From NCBI GenBank assembly GCA_022041995.1, contig CP074390.1, positions 930,001 through 994,000 of the forward strand: a DNA stretch of 64,000 bases, in the 5' to 3' direction. Positions 16,723-25,148 of the stretch are shown in pieces; the first letter of the stretch is position 1, and the number at the start of each line of letters is the position of its first letter. Source of the DNA: Cupriavidus necator. Its GTDB lineage: Bacteria > Pseudomonadota > Gammaproteobacteria > Burkholderiales > Burkholderiaceae. Made by a program: the position numbers and the translations under genes. Below the pieces are notes generated by a model that saw only the letters and a program-made list of their open reading frames with translations, was not told where the DNA came from and searched no databases.

Positions 16723-17517
16723 ATGCCACATGCCGGCACGCTAAGCATCGCGCACCTGCACAAGCAGTATGAAGTCGAGGGCCGGGCCCTGCCCGTGCTC
16801 GAGGACATCACCCTGACCATCGCCCCGGGCGAGTTCATCAGCATCGTTGGTGCCAGCGGTTGCGGCAAGTCAACCCTGCTGCGGCTGGCGGTCGGCCTGG
16901 AAGAGGATTACCGCGGCGAGATCCTGCTGGACGGCAAGCGCGTATCGGGCACCAGCCTGCAGCGCGGCATCGTGTTCCAGGAGCACCGGCTGTTCCCGTG
17001 GCTGACGGTCGACCAGAACATCCGGCTGGCGCTGCTCAATACGCCGGGCAGCACGCAGGAGAAAGACCGCAACGTTGCCGAGCATATCGCCCTGGTTGGC
17101 CTGCGCGGCTTCGAACAAGCCTATCCGCACCAGCTCTCTGGCGGCATGTCGCAGCGCGTGGCGATTGCGCGGGCACTGGTGACGCGGCCCGGGATCCTGC
17201 TGCTCGACGAGCCCTTCGGCGCGCTCGACGCAATGACGCGGGCCTACCTGCAGCAGGAACTGCAGCGCATCTGGCAGGCCGAGGGCATCACCATGATCCT
17301 GGTCACCCACGACGTCGAGGAAGCCGTCTTCCTGGGCGACCGCGTGGTGGTGATGGAACCCCGGCCCGGCCGCATCCGCCGCATCCTGCCGGTGGACCTG
17401 CCGCATCCGCGCGAACGCGCCGGACTTCCCTTCGCGCGCGTGCGCGATGCCGTGCTGCGTGAGTTTGCCGGACAGGAGCCTGCCGTGCAGCGGGCCCCCG
17501 AACCTGAACTCGCCTGA
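16723..17517 (+). CDS. ABC transporter ATP-binding protein of the second sulfonate-type importer
   Basis: 264 residues from the ATG at 16723, with a GGAG ribosome-binding site. Walker A GASGCGKST, Q-loop VFQEHRLFPWL, signature LSGGMSQRVAIARAL, Walker B ILLLDEPFGALD and H-loop LVTHDVEEA are all present. RLFPW and THDVEEA mark the nitrate/sulfonate/taurine subfamily. Placed directly after the two permeases and before the TauD-like dioxygenase gene. Confidence 0.87.
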   Translation: MPHAGTLSIAHLHKQYEVEGRALPVLEDITLTIAPGEFISIVGASGCGKSTLLRLAVGLEEDYRGEILLDGKRVSGTSLQRGIVFQEHRLFPWLTVDQNIRLALLNTPGSTQEKDRNVAEHIALVGLRGFEQAYPHQLSGGMSQRVAIARALVTRPGILLLDEPFGALDAMTRAYLQQELQRIWQAEGITMILVTHDVEEAVFLGDRVVVMEPRPGRIRRILPVDLPHPRERAGLPFARVRDAVLREFAGQEPAVQRAPEPELA

Positions 17518-17547
17518 CCCAATCCCAATCCCCTCCGGAGCTTCGTG

Positions 17548-18509
17548 ATGACCCAAGCCAACGCCACCCAAGACCAGACCGTCCAGCTCGACATCCACCC
17601 GGTTGCCGGCCGCATCGGCGCCGAGATCCGCGGCGTCGCGCTGCACGGCGGCCTGCCCCCGCCACCTTCGCCGCCATCCGCGCAGCCCTGCTCAAGCACA
17701 AGGTGCTGTTCTTGCGCGACCAGGTGCATCTGGACGATGCCGCACAGCAGGGCTTTGCGCGCCGGTTCGGCGACACCGTGCCGCACCCGACCGTGCCCTC
17801 GCGCGACGGCACGCAATTGCTTGAGCTCGACTCGCAGCATGGCGGCCGCGCCAACTCCTGGCATACCGACGTGACTTTCGATCTGGCCTACCCCGCGGTC
17901 TCGGTGCTGCGCGCCGTGACCGTGCCCGCCGCCGGCGGCGACACGGTGTGGGCCAATACCGCCGCTGCGTACCAGGATCTGCCCGAGCCGCTGCGCGCGC
18001 TGGCCGACAAGCTGTGGGCGCTGCACACCAACGACTACGACTACGCGGCCACGCGCGTCAATCCCAGCGACGAAGGGCTGAAGCGCTACCGCGAAATATT
18101 CACCTCGGCGCTCTACGAGACCGAGCACCCGGTGGTGCGCGTGCATCCGGAGACCGGTGAACGCACGCTGGTGCTGGGCCACTTCGTCAAGAAGCTGCTG
18201 GACTACTCGTCGGCCGATTCGGCGCACCTGATTGCCGTACTGCAGGGCCATGTGCACCGGCTGGAGAACACCGTGCGCTGGCGCTGGCGCGCGGGCGACG
18301 TCGCCATCTGGGACAACCGCGCCACCCAGCACTACGCCATCAACGACTATGGCGACGCGCACCGCGTAGTGCGCCGCGCCACCGTGGCCGGCGATATCCC
18401 GGTCGGTGTGGATGGCCGCCGCAGCAAGGCGGTGAAGGCGGGCGTGCGCAGCGAGGGCGCGGCGCCGGCCAACCAGTCCGCCCGTGCCGCGCAACGGCAA
18501 GCGGCCTGA
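17548..18509 (+). pseudogene. second TauD/TfdA-family dioxygenase, frameshifted near 17655-17661
   Basis: Translation from the ATG at 17548 (GGAG 7 bases upstream) reads VQLDIHPVAGRIGAEIRGV, the TauD N-terminus, then loses the frame at the CCCCC run about 17656-17660. Homology resumes one frame over with ATFAAIRAALLKHKVLFLRD and runs to 18509. The active-site residues are intact there: NSWHTDVTFD (H and D of the triad), ATQHYAINDYG (distal His) and RVVRRATVAGDIP (2-oxoglutarate Arg). One missing base explains the break; the repaired protein is about 320 residues. The otherwise perfect gene favours a sequence error. Its predicted role is sulfonate or alkyl sulfate cleavage after import. Confidence 0.85.
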
Positions 18510-18539
18510 CCCAGCCAGATTCTTCCGGGAGCACGATCG

Positions 18540-19913
18540 ATGTCACAGCAAAAGCCGCCGCGCCAGCTGCATCTGGGCGCCTTCCTCCAGGCCACCGGGC
18601 ACCATGTCGCCGGCTGGCGCCATCCCGGGGCCCAGGCCGATGCCGGGCGCAACCTGGCGCACTACATCGCGCTGGCGCAGCGCGCCGAGGCCGCGGGCTT
18701 CGATGCGCTGTTCCTGGCGGACGGCGTCGCCATCCGCGGCATGGACGATGCCACCCTGCCGCGCACCGCGCGCGCCGCCACCTTCGAGCCGCTGACGTTG
18801 CTGTCGGCACTGGCGGCGGTGACGCAGCGCATCGGCCTGGTGGCGACCGTCTCCACCACCTACAACGAGCCCTTTCATGTGGCGCGCAAGTTCGCCTCGC
18901 TCGACCACCTCAGCGGGGGCCGCGCGGGCTGGAACGTGGTGACGTCGTGGTCGGATGCCGAAGCGCGCAACTTCAGCCTCGAACGTCATCCCGCGCACGC
19001 TGACCGCTACGCCCGTGCCGAAGAGTTCGTCGACGTGGTGACCGGGCTGTGGGACACCTGGGAGGACGATGCTTTCCTGTACGACAAGGACAACGGCCTG
19101 CATTTCGATGCGGACAAGCTGCACCCGCTGGACCATCGCGGCGCGCAATTCCAGGTGCGCGGGCCGCTCAACGTCCCGCGCCCGCCGCAGGGCCATCCGG
19201 TGATCGTGCAGGCGGGCTCGTCCGAGGCCGGGCAGGAACTGGCGGCACGCACCGCCGAGGTCATCTTTACCGCGCAGCAGTCGCTGGCCGATGCGCAGGC
19301 CTTCTATCGTGGCCTGAAAGCGCGGCTCGCGCGCTACGGCCGCACGCCCGGCCAGCTCAAGATCCTGCCTGGCGTGTTCCCCGTGGTGGGCCGCAGCGAG
19401 GCCGAGGCGCAGGAGAAATTCGAAGCGCTGCAAAGCCTGATCCATCCGTCGGTGGGGCTGGCCCTGCTGTCGCAACACCTGGGCGGGATCGACCTGAGCG
19501 GCTATCCGCTGGACGGCCCGCTGCCCGACAACCTGGCCGAACCGAACGGCGCCAAGAGCCGCTTCCAGCTGGTTACCGGCCTGGCCCGGCGCGAGGGGCT
19601 CACCATCCGCCAGCTGTGCCTGCGCGTGGCCACCGCGCGCGGCCACTGGTCGATCCACGGCACGCCGCAGTCCATCGCCGACCAGCTGCAGGCGTGGTTC
19701 GAGGGCGAGGCCGCCGATGGCTTCAATGTCATGCCACCCTGGCTCCCGGGCGGGCTCGATGACTTCATCGAACTGGTGCTGCCGGAACTGCGCCGGCGCG
19801 GGCTGTTCCGCGAGCGCTATACGGGCTCCACGCTGCGCGAGCATCTGGGACTGCGCCGGCCGGAGAACCTGCGCTGGCAGCAGGTCGAACCGCCGCTCGC
19901 GGTCGGGGCATGA
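18540..19913 (+). CDS. NtaA/SnaA/DszA-family FMNH2-dependent monooxygenase
   Basis: 457 residues of the luciferase-like (LLM) superfamily. Recognisable segments: LHLGAFLQATGHHVAGWRHP at the N-terminus, YIALAQRAEAAGFDALFLAD, FEPLTLLSALAAVTQRIGLVATVSTTYNEPF, GGRAGWNVVTSW and PVIVQAGSSEAGQELAA. The length and these motifs match the NtaA/SnaA/DszA branch, which includes sulfone and sulfonate monooxygenases needing reduced FMN from a separate reductase. No reductase gene is nearby. Being 30 bases after a TauD-like gene and before a sulfhydrylase, it likely desulfurises a compound that the dioxygenase cannot. Confidence 0.82.
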   Translation: MSQQKPPRQLHLGAFLQATGHHVAGWRHPGAQADAGRNLAHYIALAQRAEAAGFDALFLADGVAIRGMDDATLPRTARAATFEPLTLLSALAAVTQRIGLVATVSTTYNEPFHVARKFASLDHLSGGRAGWNVVTSWSDAEARNFSLERHPAHADRYARAEEFVDVVTGLWDTWEDDAFLYDKDNGLHFDADKLHPLDHRGAQFQVRGPLNVPRPPQGHPVIVQAGSSEAGQELAARTAEVIFTAQQSLADAQAFYRGLKARLARYGRTPGQLKILPGVFPVVGRSEAEAQEKFEALQSLIHPSVGLALLSQHLGGIDLSGYPLDGPLPDNLAEPNGAKSRFQLVTGLARREGLTIRQLCLRVATARGHWSIHGTPQSIADQLQAWFEGEAADGFNVMPPWLPGGLDDFIELVLPELRRRGLFRERYTGSTLREHLGLRRPENLRWQQVEPPLAVGA

Positions 19914-20042
19914 CCCCTGCGCAGCGGCGCCGCGCATATCCAAATGCAATAAGTTTCCTTGCATGGCGGGAGCGCCGTCGGCAACCATGGCGGCCACGCC
20001 GCAGGGGCGTGCGCGGGCCGCGCTGGTACCATGGCACGGCCC

Positions 20043-20063
20043 GGTGCGCCCGCGCGGCGCACC
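20043..20063. other. hairpin in the 231-base leader before the sulfhydrylase gene
   Basis: GGTGCGCC (20043-20050) pairs perfectly with GGCGCACC (20056-20063) across a CGCGC loop. It lies in the unusually long gap 19914-20144 between two same-strand operon genes, which also has repeated CCATGGC blocks near 20029 and 20083. The gap could hold a separate promoter or a structured leader. No known SAM or SAH riboswitch consensus was recognised. Confidence 0.3.
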
Positions 20064-20144
20064 GCTCGGCATGCCCGGCGCCATGGCAGGCACTGCCCCG
20101 GCGCGCCGGTCCGGCACCCAACAGCGAGAAGAAGAGAGAAGAAC

Positions 20145-21419
20145 ATGAAACTCGAAACCCTGGCCGTCCATGGCGGCTATTCGCCCGATCCCACCACGCG
20201 CGCGGTGGCCGTGCCCATCTACCAGACGGTGGCGTACGCCTTCGACAACGCCCAGCACGGCGCCGACCTGTTCGACCTGAAGGTGGCCGGCAATATCTAC
20301 AGCCGGATCATGAACCCGACCAATGACGTGCTCGAGCAGCGCCTGGCCGCGCTCGAGGGCGGCGTGGGCGCACTGGCGCTGGCGTCGGGCATGGCGGCAA
20401 TCACGTACGCGATCCAGACCATTGCCGAGGCCGGCGACAACATCGTCTCGTCGAGCCAGCTCTATGGCGGCACCTACAACCTGCTGGCGCACACGCTGCC
20501 GCAGTCCGGCATCGAGACCCGCTTTGCCGATGGCCGCAACCCGGCCAGCTTCGGCGACCTGGTTGACGCGCGCACCAAGGCGATCTTCGTGGAGTCGGTG
20601 GGCAACCCGCTCGGCAACGTGGTCGATATCGAAGCCATCGCGCGCGTGGCGCACAACCACGGCGTGCCGCTGATCGTCGACAACACGGTGCCGTCGCCCT
20701 ATCTGTGCCGTCCGTTCGAGCATGGCGCGGACATCGTCGTGCATTCGCTGACCAAGTACCTGGGCGGCCACGGCAACAGCGTCGGCGGCGCCATCATCGA
20801 CAGCGGCAAGTTCCCTTGGGCCCAGCACAAGGAACGCTTCAAGCGCCTGAACGAGCCCGACGTGTCCTACCACGGCGTGGTCTACACCGAGGCGCTGGGC
20901 CCGGCCGCCTATATCGGCCGCGCGCGCGTGGTGCCGCTGCGCAATACCGGCGCGGCGCTGTCGCCGTTCAATGCCTTCCTGATCCTGCAGGGCATCGAGA
21001 CCCTGGCGCTGCGGCTGGACCGCATCACTGAGAACGCGCTGGCGATCGCCCGCCACCTGCAGCAGCATCCCAAGGTGGACTGGGTCAACTTTGCCGGCCT
21101 GCCCGACCATGCCGACCACGCGCTGGTACAAAAGTACCTGGGCGGGCGCGGTCCCGGCATCCTGTCGTTCGGCCTGAAGCAAGGCGGCCGCGAAGGCGGT
21201 GCGCGCTTCCTGGATGCGCTGCAGCTGTTCACGCGGCTGGTCAATATCGGCGATGCCAAGTCGCTGGCCACGCATCCCGCGTCAACCACGCATCGGCAAC
21301 TCAATGCGGATGAGCTGAAGGCGGCTGGCGTCAGTGAGGACATGGTGCGGCTGTCGGTCGGCATCGAGCATATCGATGATCTGATCGAGGACCTGGATCG
21401 GGCGTTGGCGGCGGCCTAA
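20145..21419 (+). CDS. metY: O-acetylhomoserine sulfhydrylase (Cys/Met PLP family)
   Basis: 424 residues. The PLP-binding Lys lies in HSLTKYLGGHG (K204). SSQLYGGTYNLLAHTL, ESVGNPLGNVVDIEAIA, PLIVDNTVPSPYL and the C-terminal THRQLNADELKAAGVSEDMVRLSVGIEHIDDLI follow the MetY order. The long N-terminal MKLETLAVHGGYSPD and overall length fit MetY rather than MetB/MetC. It adds sulfide to O-acetylhomoserine, giving homocysteine, so sulfur freed by the sulfonate enzymes (after sulfite reduction) can be fixed. Start at 20145 follows a purine-rich AGAGAAGAAC site. Confidence 0.87.
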   Translation: MKLETLAVHGGYSPDPTTRAVAVPIYQTVAYAFDNAQHGADLFDLKVAGNIYSRIMNPTNDVLEQRLAALEGGVGALALASGMAAITYAIQTIAEAGDNIVSSSQLYGGTYNLLAHTLPQSGIETRFADGRNPASFGDLVDARTKAIFVESVGNPLGNVVDIEAIARVAHNHGVPLIVDNTVPSPYLCRPFEHGADIVVHSLTKYLGGHGNSVGGAIIDSGKFPWAQHKERFKRLNEPDVSYHGVVYTEALGPAAYIGRARVVPLRNTGAALSPFNAFLILQGIETLALRLDRITENALAIARHLQQHPKVDWVNFAGLPDHADHALVQKYLGGRGPGILSFGLKQGGREGGARFLDALQLFTRLVNIGDAKSLATHPASTTHRQLNADELKAAGVSEDMVRLSVGIEHIDDLIEDLDRALAAA

Positions 21420-21449
21420 CCGCAGGCGTCACAGCGATCCGCAGGGTTT

Positions 21450-21480
21450 CTCCCCTCTCCCACTTCGCGGGAGAGGGGAG
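21450..21480. repeat. REP-like palindrome, copy 1
   Basis: CTCCCCTCTCCC (21450-21461) and GGGAGAGGGGAG (21469-21480) form a perfect 12-bp stem with a 7-base loop in the convergent gap between metY and the YbhN-like gene. The same CCCCTCTCCC/GGGAGAGGGG arms recur at 27342-27367. It probably also serves as a bidirectional terminator. Confidence 0.7.
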
Positions 21481-21531
21481 CGTACGCGAAGGCTGGTAGC
21501 ACTCTCGAAAGCTATCGGTCGCCAGCACAAC

Positions 21532-22491
21532 CTACCTCCCACCACGCTTGCCGTGCGCCTCCAGCACAAAGTAGCCAATCGACCCGATCATCAGCGGAAT
21601 CAGGTAATACATCGCGCGATACGCAATCAGCGCCGCCAGCAGCAGCCCGTGCGGCACCTGGCTTCCCAGCATCGTCAGGAACACGGTCTCGATCACGCCG
21701 AGGCCCCCGGGGATCCGCACCACCACGCCCGCCAGCCCCGACGCCAGCAATACCTCAAGCACCGTGAAGTACCCCGCATGCGTATGCAGCAGCGAATACA
21801 GGATCGCCGCCATCGCCATCCAGTGGGCCGCTGACAAGAGGATTTGCAGCGCCGCGAAGCCGATCGAAGGAACGTAGATATCATGGTCGCGCACGGTCCG
21901 GTGCCGGCCGTGCCAGGTGGCACAGGCAGCCAGGTAGGCAGCCGGCACCGCCAGCATCAGCGCGCCCAGCACCCGTGTCAGCGCCGCGGGAATGCCCCAC
22001 TCCGGCGGCAGCACCACCAGCTGTGCCGCCAGGATGCCCCCCGCCAGCAAGGCATAGCCGAGCCAGTTGCTGCTCACCACCACCACGAACAGGCTCCAGA
22101 TCTGCGGCAGGGTCAGCCCGGCGCGCGTGTACAGGCGATAACGCACGCCCGCGCCGCCCAGCGTGGCCCCAAGGTTGAGGCTGAGGGTGTAGCTGACATA
22201 AGCAATCGCCATCACCCGCCACGCCGGCAACGGGTGTCCGGCATAGTGGCAGCCAAGCCGGTCGAACTGGCTGTACAGCAAGCCGCTCAGCGCAACGAAG
22301 GCCGCCGCCGGCACCAGCGTGCGGGCGTTGAAGCCGCGCAGCGCGGCCAGCACCGCGTCCCAGTCGATGGTGCCCAGCTTGCGCGCGATCAGCGCCAGCA
22401 CCGCGGCAATGAACAGAATGCCGATGGCACGGCGCCACGCGGGCCAGTGCGCGTGCTCGCGGATGGCCGAGAAGGCCGTCGCGCCCATCAT
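21532..22491 (-). CDS. YbhN/UPF0104-family (LPG synthase transmembrane-like) membrane protein
   Basis: 319 residues with about eight hydrophobic segments. The family features are SLNLGATLGGAGVRYRLYTRAGL, in the middle, and VVVRIPGGLGVIETVFLTML toward the C-terminus (the IPGGLGxxE motif of the flippase-like half of MprF/AglD relatives). The MprF catalytic domain is absent, so this is a stand-alone membrane half, perhaps moving lipids across the inner membrane. Its start overlaps the stop of a small upstream gene as ATGA, so it is translationally coupled to it. Confidence 0.78.
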   Translation of the reverse strand: MMGATAFSAIREHAHWPAWRRAIGILFIAAVLALIARKLGTIDWDAVLAALRGFNARTLVPAAAFVALSGLLYSQFDRLGCHYAGHPLPAWRVMAIAYVSYTLSLNLGATLGGAGVRYRLYTRAGLTLPQIWSLFVVVVSSNWLGYALLAGGILAAQLVVLPPEWGIPAALTRVLGALMLAVPAAYLAACATWHGRHRTVRDHDIYVPSIGFAALQILLSAAHWMAMAAILYSLLHTHAGYFTVLEVLLASGLAGVVVRIPGGLGVIETVFLTMLGSQVPHGLLLAALIAYRAMYYLIPLMIGSIGYFVLEAHGKRGGR

Positions 22492-22736
22492 TGCGCGCCT
22501 CCCGTCGTCGCCGCGCGCCGCAAGACCGGCTGCGGCAGGAATGTGCGGAAATGCAGGCCTGCGTGCGCCAGTCGGGCATGCAATTTCTGGCCTGCCTCGG
22601 CTTCAAACAGGATAAAAGTTTCCGGCAGTGCGCTTTCGCGCGCGCACGGGATCGCGCCAAACCCGCACGACAGACGGCGCGCTGCGCCGTGCCCAGGCCG
22701 GCGGAAACGATCGGAGGCGGACTGCATCGGTGTCAT
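22488..22736 (-). CDS. small hypothetical protein coupled to the YbhN-like gene
   Basis: About 82 residues from ATG 22736. Not recognised. The C-terminal half looks like a real fold (ETFILFEAEAGQKLHARLAH, then AGLHFRTFLPQPVLRRA): a beta strand, helix and strand in a small alpha/beta domain. The N-terminal half is less convincing, so the start may be further downstream. The main support is the TGA overlapping the ATG of the membrane-protein gene, typical of co-translated pairs. A very weak resemblance to small DUF3343-like putative thiol carriers was noted but is not claimed. Confidence 0.4.
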   Translation of the reverse strand: MTPMQSASDRFRRPGHGAARRLSCGFGAIPCARESALPETFILFEAEAGQKLHARLAHAGLHFRTFLPQPVLRRAATTGGAQ

Positions 22737-22776
22737 GACCTGAAAAGGCCGCAAACACCGTGCCAGCGCGGCCCCG

Positions 22777-23145
22777 TCAACCACGGCCACGGCCACGGCC
22801 ACGGCTGCGCCGCCAGCGTGCCAGGGCCGCGGCCGCCAGCGCACCGGCGACAAGCCCGGCAATGAACACCGCGGCAGTGGTCCCCTCCCAGCCCGTCTCG
22901 GCGGCAACCTCTGCGCTGCCCCGCGCAAGGGGCGCGAGCGACTGCCAGTCGGCAGCCGTGAACTGCGTCATCGCCTGCGCGCCGTCCAGGCCATACACGC
23001 AGATCTCCCCGCCCGGCAGCTTGCAGAAGCGCTCGCGCGGGCAGGCCTTGAGGATGGCCTGCGGCGCGCCCTCGCCGCAGTTGGCCCCGGCGCTGCGCAA
23101 GACCTGGATCGTGACTTCGGGATGCCGGGTGAGTTGTTCGGGCAT
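22777..23145 (-). CDS. small Cys-containing single-pass membrane protein with Arg-Gly tail
   Basis: 122 residues from ATG 23145. Not recognised by name. Residues 1-80 are soluble with four Cys (GANCGEGAPQAILKACPRERFCKLPGGEICVYGLD), spaced as if for disulfides or metal. One membrane segment (TTAAVFIAGLVAGALAAAALA) lies near the C-terminus, followed by RWRRSRGRGRGRG. The positive tail suggests a cytoplasmic C-terminus, which would put the Cys domain in the periplasm although there is no signal peptide. The tail is encoded by a CCACGG tandem repeat. It is the first gene of a probable three-gene unit with the small protein and YbhN-like gene. Confidence 0.6.
   Translation of the reverse strand: MPEQLTRHPEVTIQVLRSAGANCGEGAPQAILKACPRERFCKLPGGEICVYGLDGAQAMTQFTAADWQSLAPLARGSAEVAAETGWEGTTAAVFIAGLVAGALAAAALARWRRSRGRGRGRG
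22781..22804. repeat. hexanucleotide tandem repeat (CCACGG)4
   Basis: Four perfect CCACGG copies form the 3' end of the small membrane-protein gene and encode its Arg-Gly repeat. Because the unit is six bases, changes in copy number would alter tail length without breaking the frame. Confidence 0.85.
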
Positions 23146-23210
23146 GGCCGCCTCCAGACGGGTGACGCTGTCCTTCAGCGTAGTGCAGCCGGGCGCCGGC
23201 GCCCTTATTC

Positions 23211-23761
23211 GTGGCCTACCTGAAGAAGTTCTCGGCCGACCGCAAGCTGGCGCTGACCGACGTGATCCAGGTGCCGACCGCGCCGATCGGCATCTACAGC
23301 CGCAAGCACAAGGGCCTGGCCGAGGTGAAGCCCGGCAATACCTGTCGCTGCCGAACGATCCCACCAACCTGGCGCGCGCCATCGCCATCCTGCGGCAGAT
23401 CGGCTGGGGCACGCTCAAGCCGGGCACCGACCCGGTCCGCGCCACCGAGCGCGACATCGACGCCAACCCGCACCAGCTCAAGCTGATCGAGCTGGAAGCC
23501 GCCCAGCTGCCGCGCTCGCTCGACGACGTGGACTATGCCTTCGTCAATGGAAACTATGCGCTGGCTTCCAGCCTGAAGCTGACCTCGGCGCTGGCGCTGG
23601 AACAGATCCCCGACTACTACATGAACCTGGTGGCGGTGAAGACGGCGGACCTGAACAAGCCCTTCGTCAAGGACATCCGCGACGCCTACCAGTCAGCGCA
23701 GTTCAAGACGGTGACGCAGCAGCGCTTTGCGGGCTTCGTGCAGCCGCCGTACCAGCGCTGA
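23211..23761 (+). pseudogene. MetQ/NlpA-family binding protein fragment, 5'-truncated and frameshifted
   Basis: Homology begins abruptly at about 23205 with VAYLKKFSADRKLALTDVIQ, a mid-domain segment of MetQ-type methionine receptors; the signal peptide, lipobox and first 80 or so residues are missing. IGIYSRKHKGLAEVKPGNT follows, then one missing base near 23344 shifts the frame. LSLPNDPTNLARAIAILRQIGW through DAYQSAQFKTVTQQRFAGFV to the stop at 23761 is intact. Adding a C (ACC CTG) repairs the internal break, but no upstream sequence restores the N-terminus. No metN or metI is adjacent. It is a true remnant even if the frameshift is an error. Confidence 0.82.
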
Positions 23762-23780
23762 AGCGCACTGCTGTTGCCAG

Positions 23781-23808
23781 CAAGAAAGCGCCGACAGGCG
23801 CTTTCTTG
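23781..23808 (+). terminator. terminator after the metQ remnant
   Basis: CAAGAAAGCGCC (23781-23792) and GGCGCTTTCTTG (23797-23808) form a perfect 12-bp stem with a GACA loop, 20 bases after the metQ stop. The 3' arm carries the T-rich run (CTTTCTT), typical of a rho-independent terminator. Its survival suggests the metQ locus was once a working unit. Confidence 0.75.
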
Positions 23809-24016
23809 CATTGTGGGCAGCACCACGCGCATTGTGCACAGCAAGACGATTTTGCGACGCGCCCGCCGCGCAAATGCCCTACACTCAAGCTCAAGTCCCT
23901 CCGCGCCCAAAAAGCACGGCGGGGATCACAACGCGATCATTGCTGCGGACAGCGCTGCGAAGATCCTCGCGGCCGTCCCTGCAGATCCTGTCGAGACAAG
24001 CATCGAGAGACCTGCC

Positions 24017-25102
24017 ATGTCCACGGTTGCGAGCTTCGAGATCGGCTATACGCGCTACCTTGCCCCGCCGGGCGACACCTCCTCCCCCACTTCCCCTCCC
24101 CCACCCCTTGCCGGCAACCCCGACGCGCTGCTGCCGCTGTACCAGGCGATGGTGCTGACGCGCCAGTTCGACCTGAAAGCGATTGCGCTGCAGCGCACCG
24201 GCAAGATCGGCACCTTTGCCTCGGCGCTCGGCCAGGAAGCCATTGGCGTGGGCGTGGCCTTTGCGATGCGGCCCGAAGACGTGCTGGTGCCCTCGTATCG
24301 CGACCACGCTGCGCAGTTTGTGCGCGGCGTCACGATGACCGAGAGCCTGCTGTACTGGGGCGGCGACGAACGCGGCAGCGGCTTTGCGGCGGCGCCGCAT
24401 GACTTTGCCAACTGCGTGCCGATCGGCACCCAGGTCTGCCACGCGGCCGGCGCCGCCTATGCGTTCCAGCTGCGCGGCGAGCCGCGCGTGGCGGTCTGCC
24501 TGCTGGGCGATGGCGGCACCTCCAAGGGCGATTTCTATGAGGGCATGAACATGGCCGGCGCGTGGCACGCGCCGCTGGTGATCGTGATCAACAACAACCA
24601 GTGGGCAATATCGATGCCGCGCAGCGGCCAGACCGCGGCGCAGACGCTGGCGCAGAAGGCCATTGCCGCCGGCATCCCCGGCGAGCAGGTCGACGGCAAC
24701 GACGTGGTCGCAGTGCGCCACCGCGTCGGCGAGGCCATCGCGCGCGCGCGCGCCGGCGGCGGTCCGGCGCTGATCGAGGCCATCACCTACCGCCTGGGCG
24801 ACCACACCACCGCCGACGACGCCTCGCGCTACCGCGACGAGGCCAGCGTCAAGGCGCACTGGCAGGAAGAGCCGCTGCTGCGGCTGCGCACGCACCTGCT
24901 GGCGCTGCACGCGTGGGACGCAGCGCGCGAGGAAGCGCTGGTCAAGGCCTGCTCACAGCAGGTGGCGCAGGCCGTGGAAACTTACCTTGCCATGCCGCCG
25001 CCAGATCCGGCCGCGATGTTTGACTGCCTGTACGCGGCCATGCCGGCCGAATTGCAGGCGCAGCTGGAGATTGCCCGGCGCTTCCCGGCGCCGCGCGGAT
25101 AA
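24017..25102 (+). CDS. pdhA: 2-oxoacid dehydrogenase E1 alpha subunit (pyruvate dehydrogenase type)
   Basis: 361 residues. The thiamine-diphosphate motif GDG (164-166) ... INNNQW (191-196) has the standard spacing of about 26-28 residues. RTGKIGTFASALGQEAIGVG and VPSYRDHAAQFVRGV are E1-alpha hallmarks, and GDHTTADDASRYRD is the phosphorylation-loop region. A Pro/Ser-rich stretch at residues 18-31 is unusual. It pairs with E1 beta to decarboxylate a 2-oxoacid and acylate lipoyl-E2. Pyruvate is likely, but branched-chain 2-oxoacids cannot be excluded. No regulator gene is adjacent. Confidence 0.83.
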   Translation: MSTVASFEIGYTRYLAPPGDTSSPTSPPPPLAGNPDALLPLYQAMVLTRQFDLKAIALQRTGKIGTFASALGQEAIGVGVAFAMRPEDVLVPSYRDHAAQFVRGVTMTESLLYWGGDERGSGFAAAPHDFANCVPIGTQVCHAAGAAYAFQLRGEPRVAVCLLGDGGTSKGDFYEGMNMAGAWHAPLVIVINNNQWAISMPRSGQTAAQTLAQKAIAAGIPGEQVDGNDVVAVRHRVGEAIARARAGGGPALIEAITYRLGDHTTADDASRYRDEASVKAHWQEEPLLRLRTHLLALHAWDAAREEALVKACSQQVAQAVETYLAMPPPDPAAMFDCLYAAMPAELQAQLEIARRFPAPRG

Positions 25103-25148
25103 GCAAGCGAACCCTGCGCCTCCACGTAGCGACCACAGCGAGCGAACC

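Noticed and set aside
18543..21275. Minus-strand open frame of 910 codons opposite the monooxygenase and metY
   Set aside because: It crosses two real genes and their spacer and has low-complexity composition.
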